8,993 nucleotides of DNA from Pseudomonadota bacterium (GTDB taxonomy: Bacteria > Myxococcota > Myxococcia > Myxococcales > Myxococcaceae). The stretch lies in the NCBI GenBank assembly GCA_023424585.1, contig JAFADT010000940.1, positions 1 to 8,993 of the forward strand, in the 5' to 3' direction. The notes under the pieces were generated by a model. It was not told the origin of the DNA. It was given only the letters and a program-made list of their open reading frames with translations, and did not search any database. This document shows, one piece after another, positions 1 to 5,949 of the stretch. The position numbers and the translations under genes were made by a program. The number at the start of each line of letters is the position of its first letter. Position 1 is the first letter of the stretch.

Positions 1-433
1 CACCCACGCTCACCGTCGGCGACCACCAGAGCGAGCCCGTCATCGTCGCCAGGCCCGACACGGCGAGCAGCGCCACGTAGTCCCACCACCGACACGCCCG
101 CTCCACGGCGGAGCCCACCCCCGCGAACACCAGCAGGTTGAGGCCCAGGTGGAGGGCGTCCCGGTGCAGGAGGTTGGCCGTGAGCAGCCGCCAGCCCTGC
201 CCCGCGTCCGTCACCAGGGGGCCCGACTTGGCGCCCCAGTGGATCAGCGCGTCCACGCCGGGCGGCCCTCCAGACGCCACGAACGTGTACAGAATGGCCT
301 GCGCCGCGATCAGCGCTATCGTGAGCCCCGGTATCCTGCGCTCCCTCCCCTTTCCGGCCAATCGACCGATGGACAACAGTGCCTCCCTGACCCTGGGATG
401 GGCGAAAAACCCTGTTGTTCTCGGGGGATACAT
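1..433 (-). CDS. Rhomboid-family intramembrane serine protease, 5' part only
   Basis: This is a partial gene running off the left edge; 144 codons are visible, opening with ATG at 433 and no internal stop. Rhomboids cut transmembrane helices inside the membrane. Residues about 36-54 (GLTIALIAAQAILYTFVAS) form the first membrane helix. Then come a loop with W66-G67-A68 and W81-R-L-L-T-A, and the segment LLH90-RDALH95-LGLN99, which fits the His/His/Asn pattern of rhomboid helix 2 (H145, H150 and N154 in E. coli GlpG). A further helix follows at about 118-134. The visible part ends in TVSVG, which in this family often leads straight into the catalytic xSG, so the catalytic Ser and the later His lie outside. 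Whether it is an active protease or an inactive pseudoprotease cannot be decided here. The Shine-Dalgarno before ATG is weak. It diverges from the FHA gene. Confidence 0.8.
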   Translation of the reverse strand, partial: MYPPRTTGFFAHPRVREALLSIGRLAGKGRERRIPGLTIALIAAQAILYTFVASGGPPGVDALIHWGAKSGPLVTDAGQGWRLLTANLLHRDALHLGLNLLVFAGVGSAVERACRWWDYVALLAVSGLATMTGSLWWSPTVSVG

Positions 434-436
434 GGC

Positions 437-466
437 TTGTCTCGGCAAAGGGCATTCTGCTATAGC
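437..466 (+). promoter_or_regulatory. Candidate promoter of the FHA gene, extended -10
   Basis: A -35-like TTGTCT at 437-442 is followed after 18 bp by TATAGC at 461-466. The -10 is preceded by TGC (458-460), which fits an extended -10. Transcription would start near 473, giving a leader of only about 12 nt before the GTG at 485, consistent with the lack of a convincing Shine-Dalgarno there. This is consensus matching by eye. The element also lies in the upstream region of the divergent rhomboid gene. Confidence 0.4.
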
Positions 467-484
467 TGTACTCGGACCGGACCC

Positions 485-2338
485 GTGCTGAAGCTCATCA
501 TCGAAGACGACGAGGGGCGCAAGACCGTTGTTCCCTTCGTGCGCGACGAAATCACCATTGGCCGTCAGGAGGGGAACACCATCCGCCTGACCGAGCGGAA
601 CGTGTCACGTCGACACGCCCGGCTGGTGCGCCTCAATGGGCACGTCGTGCTCGAAGACCTGGGGAGCTACAACGGCACCCGGATCAACGGCGAACGCGTC
701 GCAGGCCAGCTCCCTCTGAAGGAGGGCGACCTCATCCAGATCGGCGACTACGATCTGGCGTTGCAGGTCGAGGGCGGGGCCAACGCCGCCCCCACTGGCG
801 CCATCACCGCCAAGGTGCCCGCCTCCCGCCGGCCGGAGCCGGAGCCCGAGGAGGATGACGACGTCGAGAGCGGCCCGCCGCCTCGCGACACCAGGGTGGA
901 CGGCGAGGACGACGCGGAGGACGAGGACTCCGGCGACGAGCACGACCACACGCCCGTGTCCGCGGACGCCCGCCGCAACGCCACGTCCATCATCCGCATG
1001 GACCAGATGGAGGCGGAGCGCCCCCGGCGCGTGGAGCGCGTGCCAGAGGACGAGCAGCCCCGGCTGGTGGTGCTCGCCCCCAACGAGTTCAAGGGCCTGG
1101 AGTTCGACTGCAACCGCACGGAGCTGCGGATCGGCCGCACGTCGGAGAACGACGTGGCCCTGGATCACCGCTCGCTGTCCCGCACGCACGCGAAGGTCGT
1201 GCGCGAGGAGACGGGCGAGTGGCGCGTCATCGACATGCAGTCGGCGAACGGGATGACGGTCAACGGTGAGAGCTACGCCCAGGCGACGCTCGCGCACGGC
1301 GACATCATCGAGATGGGCCACGTGAAGCTGCGCTTCGTGGGGCCGGGCTCGCTGGAAGAGGACATCGCGGCGCAGGAGCGCTCCGGGTCCAAGAAGATGT
1401 GGGTGGCCGCGGTGATCGCGTTCGTGTCCATTGGCGCGGGCGCGGCGCTCTTCGTGGTGAAGGGCCAGGACCTGCTGCCCAAGCCCCCGGACACCTCGCC
1501 TCCCGTGGTCGCCGCGGATCCGCCGCAGTCGCCCCCGGAGGCACCGCCCGAGGCGAAACCTCCGGAGACGAAGCCCCCGGAGACCGTGGCCGCGAACCCG
1601 CCCGCGACGCCTGAGAAGCCCCCGGAGCCTCCGGCGGATCAGGCCTTCCTGGATGCGCTGCAGGGGGGCAAGTTGAACATCGCCGCCAGCGCGCTCGACG
1701 CGCTCCGCAAGTCCAAGGCACTGCCGGCACCGAAGCTCGAGGAGCTCCAGGCGCGGCTGGACAAGGAGAAGAAGGCGGAGAAGGACCTCAATGCGACCCG
1801 CAAGGCCCTCCTCAAGCCCAATGGAGCTGGTGTCGATGAGGCGACCAAGGTCTTCAGCGCCATCCCCGCGGACACGGTCTTCGCGAAGGAGCGCACGGAG
1901 CTGAGCGACCAGTTGGAAGCCGCGCAGGCGCAGGCCGCGCAGAACGCCCAGCTGCCGGAGCCGCCACAGGAGATCGAAGCCGTCAGCGCTTCATCCAAGA
2001 AGCCTCCGCAATTGACCTCCGCCTACATGCAGAAGCAGAACGTGAAGCCGGCGGACATTCGTGGCGAGAAGCTCAGCGAAATCCAGGACGCTGTCCGCAT
2101 CATGACCAGGGAGAACCCCAACGAAGCCCTGGCAATTGCCCAGGACTGCGCGTCGCTCGCTCCCAAGGTTCCCGAGTGCCACCTCATGCTGGGCGTGGTG
2201 CAAGCCACGCTCAAGGACTACAAAGCGAGTGAGCAGGCCTACAAGGAGTTCCTCTTGCTCACGTCCGAGGGCTATCCCAAGCGCGACCTGGTGATCAAAG
2301 CCCTGAGCAAGGTCCAAGCCGCGTCCCAGGCTCAATAA
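485..2338 (+). CDS. Membrane protein with two FHA domains, one TM helix and TPR-like C-terminus
   Basis: The product has 617 residues from GTG at 485; the frame is open back to 149, but recognisable sequence begins at LKLIIEDDEG. FHA domains bind phosphothreonine peptides. FHA1 (about 1-97) has G26-R27, S41-x-x-H44 and N63-G64-T65; FHA2 (about 192-288) has G217-R218, S232-x-x-H235 and N255-G256, so both retain the usual binding residues. An acidic Asp/Glu-rich linker (about 118-155) separates them. One membrane helix (about 305-325, MWVAAVIAFVSIGAGAALFVV) follows KK; then a Pro/Glu-rich stretch (333-384), a charged helical segment with coiled-coil character (about 415-482), and a TPR-like pair of helices (about 533-590). 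With no signal peptide and Lys before the helix, the FHA domains are probably cytoplasmic and the C-terminus periplasmic (inference). It may relay Ser/Thr-kinase signals to an envelope partner. The FHA-TM-periplasm plan recalls YscD-type secretion proteins, but no secretion gene is nearby. The response regulator follows after 69 bp. Confidence 0.88.
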   Translation: MLKLIIEDDEGRKTVVPFVRDEITIGRQEGNTIRLTERNVSRRHARLVRLNGHVVLEDLGSYNGTRINGERVAGQLPLKEGDLIQIGDYDLALQVEGGANAAPTGAITAKVPASRRPEPEPEEDDDVESGPPPRDTRVDGEDDAEDEDSGDEHDHTPVSADARRNATSIIRMDQMEAERPRRVERVPEDEQPRLVVLAPNEFKGLEFDCNRTELRIGRTSENDVALDHRSLSRTHAKVVREETGEWRVIDMQSANGMTVNGESYAQATLAHGDIIEMGHVKLRFVGPGSLEEDIAAQERSGSKKMWVAAVIAFVSIGAGAALFVVKGQDLLPKPPDTSPPVVAADPPQSPPEAPPEAKPPETKPPETVAANPPATPEKPPEPPADQAFLDALQGGKLNIAASALDALRKSKALPAPKLEELQARLDKEKKAEKDLNATRKALLKPNGAGVDEATKVFSAIPADTVFAKERTELSDQLEAAQAQAAQNAQLPEPPQEIEAVSASSKKPPQLTSAYMQKQNVKPADIRGEKLSEIQDAVRIMTRENPNEALAIAQDCASLAPKVPECHLMLGVVQATLKDYKASEQAYKEFLLLTSEGYPKRDLVIKALSKVQAASQAQ

Positions 2339-2397
2339 CCCCCCGCCGCCAACAATGGCGAGTAGATCCCCGCAGCACTTCCCTCAACCCTGCAGCG

Positions 2398-2402
2398 AGG
2401 AG
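2398..2402 (+). promoter_or_regulatory. Ribosome binding site of the REC-XRE gene
   Basis: AGGAG ends 5 nt before the GTG at 2408. It fixes that GTG as the start, and the encoded protein then opens directly with the first receiver strand (IRILVVDDE). The preceding 60 bp hold no clear promoter or terminator, so read-through from the FHA gene is possible. Confidence 0.7.
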
Positions 2403-2407
2403 ACGCT

Positions 2408-3001
2408 GTGCAGATTCGCATCCTGGTAGTTGATGACGAGCAGGACAACTGCGACTACCTCAAGCTGGTGCTGACCCGTGAAGGCTACGAGGTCATCACC
2501 ACGACGGACCCCACGCAGACGGTGGACATCCTCCGTGGCTCCGACTTCCACCTCGTCATCCTCGACATGATGATGCCGCAGATGTCCGGCACTGAAGTCC
2601 TGGAGCAGATCCGCAAGTACGACACGGACATCGCGGTCATCGTCGCCACGGCCTATCCGACCGTGGACACGGCCGTCGCGTCGCTCAAGGCGCAGGCGTC
2701 CGACTATGTGAAGAAGCCCATGGAGCCGGAGCAGTTCACGGCCGCCGTGCGCAACGCGCTGCAGAAGAAGGGCCTGTCCCAGGACCCGGAGGCGGACCTG
2801 CACCGCGCCATCGGCCGCACCATCCGCGACGCGCGCAAGACGCAGGAGCTCACGCTCAAGCAGTTGGCCCGCCGCACCGGCCTGTCCGTGTCGCTGCTGT
2901 CCCAGATTGAGCGCGCGGAGTCCTCCGCGTCCATCTCGTCGCTCTACAAGATCGCCTCCGCGCTCCAGCTGCGCATGGGCGAGCTGTTCGGCGACACCTA
3001 G
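2408..3001 (+). CDS. Response regulator: receiver domain fused to XRE-type DNA-binding domain
   Basis: This is a 197-residue transcriptional regulator of a two-component or phosphorelay system. The receiver (about 1-120) has the acidic pocket D9-D10-E11, phospho-acceptor D53 in ILDMMMPQMSG, switch T81 in VIVATAYP, and K103-P104. A short linker (121-133) leads to a Cro/C1-type helix-turn-helix (about 135-195): IRDARKTQELTLKQLARRTG is the first part, and LSVSLLSQIERAESS the recognition-helix region, closing with LYKIASALQLRMGELF. The C-terminus resembles SinR/PuuR-class XRE domains. An XRE output is uncommon among response regulators, which mostly carry OmpR, NarL or NtrC-type outputs. No histidine kinase is in the window, so its input is unknown. 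It lies 69 bp after the FHA gene on the same strand and may be cotranscribed. Its TAG stop overlaps the crotonase stop on the other strand. Confidence 0.93.
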   Translation: MQIRILVVDDEQDNCDYLKLVLTREGYEVITTTDPTQTVDILRGSDFHLVILDMMMPQMSGTEVLEQIRKYDTDIAVIVATAYPTVDTAVASLKAQASDYVKKPMEPEQFTAAVRNALQKKGLSQDPEADLHRAIGRTIRDARKTQELTLKQLARRTGLSVSLLSQIERAESSASISSLYKIASALQLRMGELFGDT

Positions 3002-3762
3002 CGGCCGGTGAACCGGGGCGCGCGCTTCTCCAGGAAGGCCGCGCGCCCCTCCTTCGCGTCCTCGCTGCCAAAGGCGTCGCCGCGCACCTGACGCAGGTGC
3101 GCGACGTCCTCCGGGGACAGCCCGGAGCGCGCCAGCAGCCCGAACGCCTCCTTCATCCCCGACACCGCCTTGGGCGCCCCCGCGGCCAGCGTCGCGCACA
3201 GCGCCAGCGCGCGTCCCTCCGCGTCCTCGGGGCACTCCTCCAGCAGGCCCCACGCGAGCGCCTCCGCCGCCGGCAGCCGGCGCGCGGTGAGGAACAGCTG
3301 CTTGGCGCGCGCCAGCCCCACCAGCCGCACCGCCCGCGCCAGCCCCTCCGGCGAGTACACGATGCCCAGCCGGGCCGGAGGCATGAGGAAGAACGCGTCC
3401 GCGGCGCCCACGCGGAAGTCGCAGGCGGCCGCCAGGTCGAAGCCCGCGCCCACCGCGCCGCCCTGCACCAGCGCCACCGATGGCGCCGGGTGCCGCTCCA
3501 GCTTCAGCAGGCACGCCACCAGCGGATCATCCGGCAGCCGCCCATCCGCGCCCGGCGGCCCCAGGTGCGTCAGGTCGTAACCGGCGCAGAAGTGCCCGCC
3601 CTGGCCACGCACCAGGAGCGCGCGCACATGGGCGGCCGGCTCCAGCGCCGCGTCCAGCCGGGCCAGCAACGCGTCGTTGAGCGCGTTGCGCCGCGACGGG
3701 TTGGAGACGGTGAGCACCCGGACTCCGCCCTCGCGATCCTCCACCTCCAGCGTGGGCTCCAT
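2998..3762 (-). CDS. Crotonase-superfamily (enoyl-CoA hydratase/isomerase-like) enzyme
   Basis: At 254 residues it has the usual family length. Crotonases bind acyl-CoA thioesters and stabilise an enolate in an oxyanion hole. The two oxyanion segments are CAGYD (59-63) and GGAVGAGFD (101-109). The two glutamates of rat enoyl-CoA hydratase (E144, E164) appear to be D109 and P129 by motif alignment, so simple hydratase activity is doubtful. Y136 in LGIVYS falls where E. coli methylmalonyl-CoA decarboxylase has Tyr140 (LGVPYN, from memory), though its His66 position is Y62 here. The C-terminus SEDAKEGRAAFLEKR is typical of the superfamily. The gene starts 39 bp after the biotin carrier gene, so it is probably the last gene of the carboxylase operon. 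Possible roles are decarboxylase, isomerase, thioester hydrolase or a branched-chain enoyl-CoA hydratase. ATG at 3762 is chosen; GGGGAG lies about 11 nt upstream. Confidence 0.88.
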   Translation of the reverse strand: MEPTLEVEDREGGVRVLTVSNPSRRNALNDALLARLDAALEPAAHVRALLVRGQGGHFCAGYDLTHLGPPGADGRLPDDPLVACLLKLERHPAPSVALVQGGAVGAGFDLAAACDFRVGAADAFFLMPPARLGIVYSPEGLARAVRLVGLARAKQLFLTARRLPAAEALAWGLLEECPEDAEGRALALCATLAAGAPKAVSGMKEAFGLLARSGLSPEDVAHLRQVRGDAFGSEDAKEGRAAFLEKRAPRFTGR

Positions 3763-3801
3763 CCCTGGCGTCGCTCCCCGTCCCGAGGGTGAAACCCGTG
3801 C

Positions 3802-4014
3802 CTACTCGAGCACCACGAGGACGTCGCCCTCGTTGACCGACTGCGCCTCCTTGCAGCGGATCTCCTTCACCGTGCCGCCTGACTCGGCCTCCACGGGCAT
3901 CTCCATCTTCATGGACTCGAGGATGACGAGCGTCTGGCCGGCATCCACCGTGTCGCCGACCTTCACCTCGATCTTCCACACCGTGCCCGTGATGTGCGCC
4001 GCAACGTCCGCCAT
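3802..4014 (-). CDS. Biotin carboxyl carrier protein, minimal free-standing (70 aa)
   Basis: This is a single biotinyl domain that carries CO2 on biotin between a biotin carboxylase and a carboxyltransferase. The biotin site is the canonical ESMKMEM, with K36 as the biotinylated lysine. The rest is the flattened beta-barrel fold: GTVWKIEVKVGDTV at 10-23 and GGTVKEIRCKEAQSVNEGD at 46-64. The start at 4014 is set by GAGGAGGG ending 7 nt upstream and by the domain beginning at residue 1; the frame is open to 4110, but that extension is Arg-rich and overlaps the carboxylase end. It lacks the long N-terminal region of standard AccB, and resembles the small carriers encoded beside separate biotin carboxylases, such as B. 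subtilis YngHB (from memory). The gap to the carboxylase stop is 52 bp. Cytoplasmic; it needs a biotin ligase encoded elsewhere. Confidence 0.93.
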   Translation of the reverse strand: MADVAAHITGTVWKIEVKVGDTVDAGQTLVILESMKMEMPVEAESGGTVKEIRCKEAQSVNEGDVLVVLE

Positions 4015-4020
4015 GAACCG

Positions 4021-4028
4021 TCCCTCCT
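4021..4028 (-). promoter_or_regulatory. Strong ribosome binding site deciding the carrier-protein start
   Basis: The minus strand reads GAGGAGGG, then 7 nt, then the ATG at 4014. It is the best Shine-Dalgarno in the window. It shows that translation of the biotin carrier starts here and not at the upstream in-frame ATG at 4110. Confidence 0.75.
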
Positions 4029-4066
4029 CGGGTGGGAAACGAGCGCGGGGCCTCCCCCGCCGCCCT

Positions 4067-5416
4067 CTAAGGCTTCGCGTGATGATCCAGGAAGTGCGTG
4101 TCCAGCTCACCGGCGCTGAAGGCAGGGTCCTTCAGGATGCGCAGGTGGAGCGGGATGTTCGTCTTGATGCCTTCGATGCGGAAGGACTCCAGCGCCTTCA
4201 CCGCGCGGGCAATGGCCTCGTCGCGCGTGGGGCCGGTGATGATGAGCTTGGCGATCATCGGGTCGTAGTTGGGCGTCACCACGTCCCCTTCCGCGTAGCC
4301 GGAGTCCAGGCGCACGCCCTCGCCCGTGGGCGGCTGGAACACCTTCAGCGGGCCGGGGGACGGGAAGTACTTCACCGGGTCCTCCGCGTAGATGCGGAAC
4401 TCCAGCGCCGCGCCCTTCCGCTTCACGTCCTCCTGCTTCACCGTCAGCTTCTCGCCCGCGGCGATGCGCAGCTGCCAGCCGATGAGGTCCAGCCCCGTGG
4501 TCAGCTCCGTCACCGGGTGCTCCACCTGGAGCCGGGCGTTCATCTCGATGAAGTACACCTGCCCGTCGGAGTACAGGAACTCGACCGTGCCCGCGTTGGC
4601 GTAGCCGAACGCCTTGGCCGCCTTGACGGCTGCCGTGAAGAGCGTGTCCGCCAGCGCTGCGTTCCGCCCGTCGGCGAACAGCACCGACGGGGCCTCCTCC
4701 ACCACCTTCTGGTGCCGGCGCTGGATGGAGCACTCGCGCTCCAGGCCGTGGATGAGGTGGCCGTGGGTGTCGCCGAGGATCTGGACCTCGATGTGGCGGG
4801 GCGCCGGGAAGTAGCGCTCCAGGTACACGCCCTCGCGGCCGAAGGCGGCCTTCGCCCGGTCCGTGCACTGGCGGTACACCTTCTCCAGCTCCGCGGGGTT
4901 GTTCGCCGCCGCCATGCCGATGCCGCCACCGCCGCTGGCGGCCTTGCACAGCACCGGGTAGCCGATGCGCTCCGCGGCCTCCAGGGCGCTCTGCACGTCC
5001 GGCAGCACGCCGTCGCTGCCCGGCACCACCGGCACGCCCGCGGCGGACACCCGCTTGCGCGCCTGGCTCTTGTCCTTCATCCGGGCCATGGCCTCCGGCG
5101 GCGGGCCCACGAAGGTGAGGCCCGCGTCCGCGCACGCCTGCGCGAACTCGCCGTTCTCCGACAGGAAGCCGTAGCCCGGGTGCACCGCCTGCGCGCCCGT
5201 CTTCTTCGCCGCCTCCAGGATGGCGGGGATGCTCAGGTAGCTGTCCTTCGCGGGCGCGGGGCCGATGCGCACGGCCTCGTCCGCCTCCTTCACGAAGGGG
5301 AGGCTCGCGTCCGCGTCCGAGTACACCGCCACCGTCTTCACGCCCATGCCCCGGGCCACCGCCCCGATGCGACGCGCGATTTCACCCCGGTTGGCGATGA
5401 GCAGCTTCTGGAACAT
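4067..5416 (-). CDS. accC: Biotin carboxylase subunit (acetyl-/propionyl-/acyl-CoA carboxylase)
   Basis: This 449-residue enzyme matches stand-alone AccC in length and carboxylates biotin on its carrier protein using ATP and bicarbonate. The N-terminal domain opens with MFQKLLIANRGEIARRI. The ATP-grasp domain shows K158, the glycine loop SGGGGIGM (161-168), ERECSIQRRHQKVVEE (226-241), and the catalytic segment EMNARLQVEHPVTE (291-304) with E291, N293, R295 and E299; R341 in FRIYAEDP matches E. coli R338. The glycine loop carries Ile-Gly-Met-Ala where E. coli AccC has Arg-Gly-Met-Arg, a variant I believe occurs in acyl-CoA carboxylase alpha-type proteins. The frame stays open to 5686, but family similarity begins at ATG 5416, so that start is used; its Shine-Dalgarno is weak. 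It heads an operon with the carrier and a crotonase. The symbol marks the enzyme class: without a carboxyltransferase here, acetyl-, propionyl- or methylcrotonyl-CoA carboxylase are all possible. Confidence 0.95.
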   Translation of the reverse strand: MFQKLLIANRGEIARRIGAVARGMGVKTVAVYSDADASLPFVKEADEAVRIGPAPAKDSYLSIPAILEAAKKTGAQAVHPGYGFLSENGEFAQACADAGLTFVGPPPEAMARMKDKSQARKRVSAAGVPVVPGSDGVLPDVQSALEAAERIGYPVLCKAASGGGGIGMAAANNPAELEKVYRQCTDRAKAAFGREGVYLERYFPAPRHIEVQILGDTHGHLIHGLERECSIQRRHQKVVEEAPSVLFADGRNAALADTLFTAAVKAAKAFGYANAGTVEFLYSDGQVYFIEMNARLQVEHPVTELTTGLDLIGWQLRIAAGEKLTVKQEDVKRKGAALEFRIYAEDPVKYFPSPGPLKVFQPPTGEGVRLDSGYAEGDVVTPNYDPMIAKLIITGPTRDEAIARAVKALESFRIEGIKTNIPLHLRILKDPAFSAGELDTHFLDHHAKP

Positions 5417-5447
5417 GGCAGGCACCCTGGCGTGGCGAAGGGCGGCC

Positions 5448-5476
5448 AACCTAACCCCCACCCCCTTGACTGACAA
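5448..5476 (-). promoter_or_regulatory. Candidate promoter of the biotin carboxylase operon
   Basis: On the minus strand TTGTCA (5471-5476) stands 17 bp before TAGGTT (5448-5453). The -35 matches 5 of 6 consensus bases, the -10 only 3 of 6. The predicted start near 5441 would give a leader of about 25 nt. The -35 lies inside a small inverted repeat, CTTGACTGACAAG on the plus strand (5465-5477), which could be an operator. By-eye assignment. Confidence 0.4.
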
Positions 5477-5556
5477 GCGCTCGGGCGGGTGCGCAACAGG
5501 TCCGTACAGTCCCGTAAATTTGCGGCCTTGCGAGGCCCTGGCGTACCTTGCCCGAC

Positions 5557-5934
5557 GTGAATCCTCCCTCGACAGGAACGCACAGCGTCGTGGACCTGCA
5601 TGGTGCCCGTCGCGCCCGCCGTCTGGACTTGTACCGGAACCGGCTCCACCAGCGGCAGCAGGACACCCGCGCCAACCTGGTGACACTCTACGAGGGCGGC
5701 ACCCTCTTCACGCCCGACGGCACGAAGCAGGGCCGCTCCCTGCTCAAGGCCCTGCAGCTGCTGCAGCGCGCCGGCACCCGCCTGGAGGAGCTGTCCGGCG
5801 ACGGGCTGCTCCCGGCCCCCAGCGCGACGGAGCGCATCGACGCGCTCTACGACGAGGTGGACGGCCTGCTCACCCGGTGTGATCGCCTCACCGGCAAGGG
5901 CACGGCGAGCGTCGCCCGCCTCCCCCGCGGCTAG
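5557..5934 (+). CDS. Small conserved-looking protein of unknown function (about 125 aa)
   Basis: I do not recognise a family. Codon use is strongly GC3-biased like the neighbours, which supports a real gene. The product is Arg/Leu-rich and looks mostly helical, with no signal peptide, membrane helix or cysteine cluster. Segments include LHGARRARRLDLYRNRLHQR (about 14-33), a turn-rich TLYEGGTLFTPDGTKQGRS (about 42-60), the helix LLKALQLLQRAGTRLEEL, and ATERIDALYDEVDGLLTRCD. A coiled-coil or helical-bundle cytoplasmic protein is plausible (inference). The start is uncertain: GTG 5557 is used here; TTG 5548 (3 codons longer, GAGG 12 nt upstream) and GTG 5590 are alternatives. It diverges from the biotin carboxylase operon, and its stop lies 15 bp from the ftsZ stop in convergent orientation. 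Confidence 0.68.
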   Translation: MNPPSTGTHSVVDLHGARRARRLDLYRNRLHQRQQDTRANLVTLYEGGTLFTPDGTKQGRSLLKALQLLQRAGTRLEELSGDGLLPAPSATERIDALYDEVDGLLTRCDRLTGKGTASVARLPRG

Positions 5935-5949
5935 CGTTCCCGACGCTGT

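Noticed and set aside
149..484. N-terminal extension of the FHA protein, with a further plus-strand frame at 138-491
   Set aside because: The minus-strand rhomboid coding sequence occupies this stretch; the extension shows no family similarity and FHA1 begins right after GTG 485.
2347..2360. CGCCA/TGGCG stem between the FHA and REC-XRE genes as a terminator
   Set aside because: Only five pairs and no following T tract; too weak to separate the two genes.
2384..3514. 376-codon minus-strand frame across the response regulator and crotonase
   Set aside because: It overlaps two recognised genes in the wrong frames and has a Gly/Ala/Arg-rich shadow composition.
5466..5471. TTGACT on the plus strand as the -35 of the small gene
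   Set aside because: No acceptable -10 lies 16-18 bp downstream. TAAATT at 5515-5520 resembles a -10 but has no -35 at proper spacing.
3677..5473. 598-codon open frame on the plus strand opposite the biotin carboxylase and carrier genes
   Set aside because: It is antisense to two clearly recognised genes. The translation is Arg/His/Leu-rich low-complexity sequence typical of a GC-rich shadow frame.
5417..5686. 90-residue N-terminal extension of the biotin carboxylase
   Set aside because: Biotin carboxylases begin at the MFQKLLIANRGEIA segment. The extension crosses the divergent intergenic region and the start of the small plus-strand gene.
5933..5947. AGCGT/ACGCT stem between the small gene and ftsZ as a bidirectional terminator
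   Set aside because: A five-pair stem overlapping a stop codon and lacking a real T tract on either strand.
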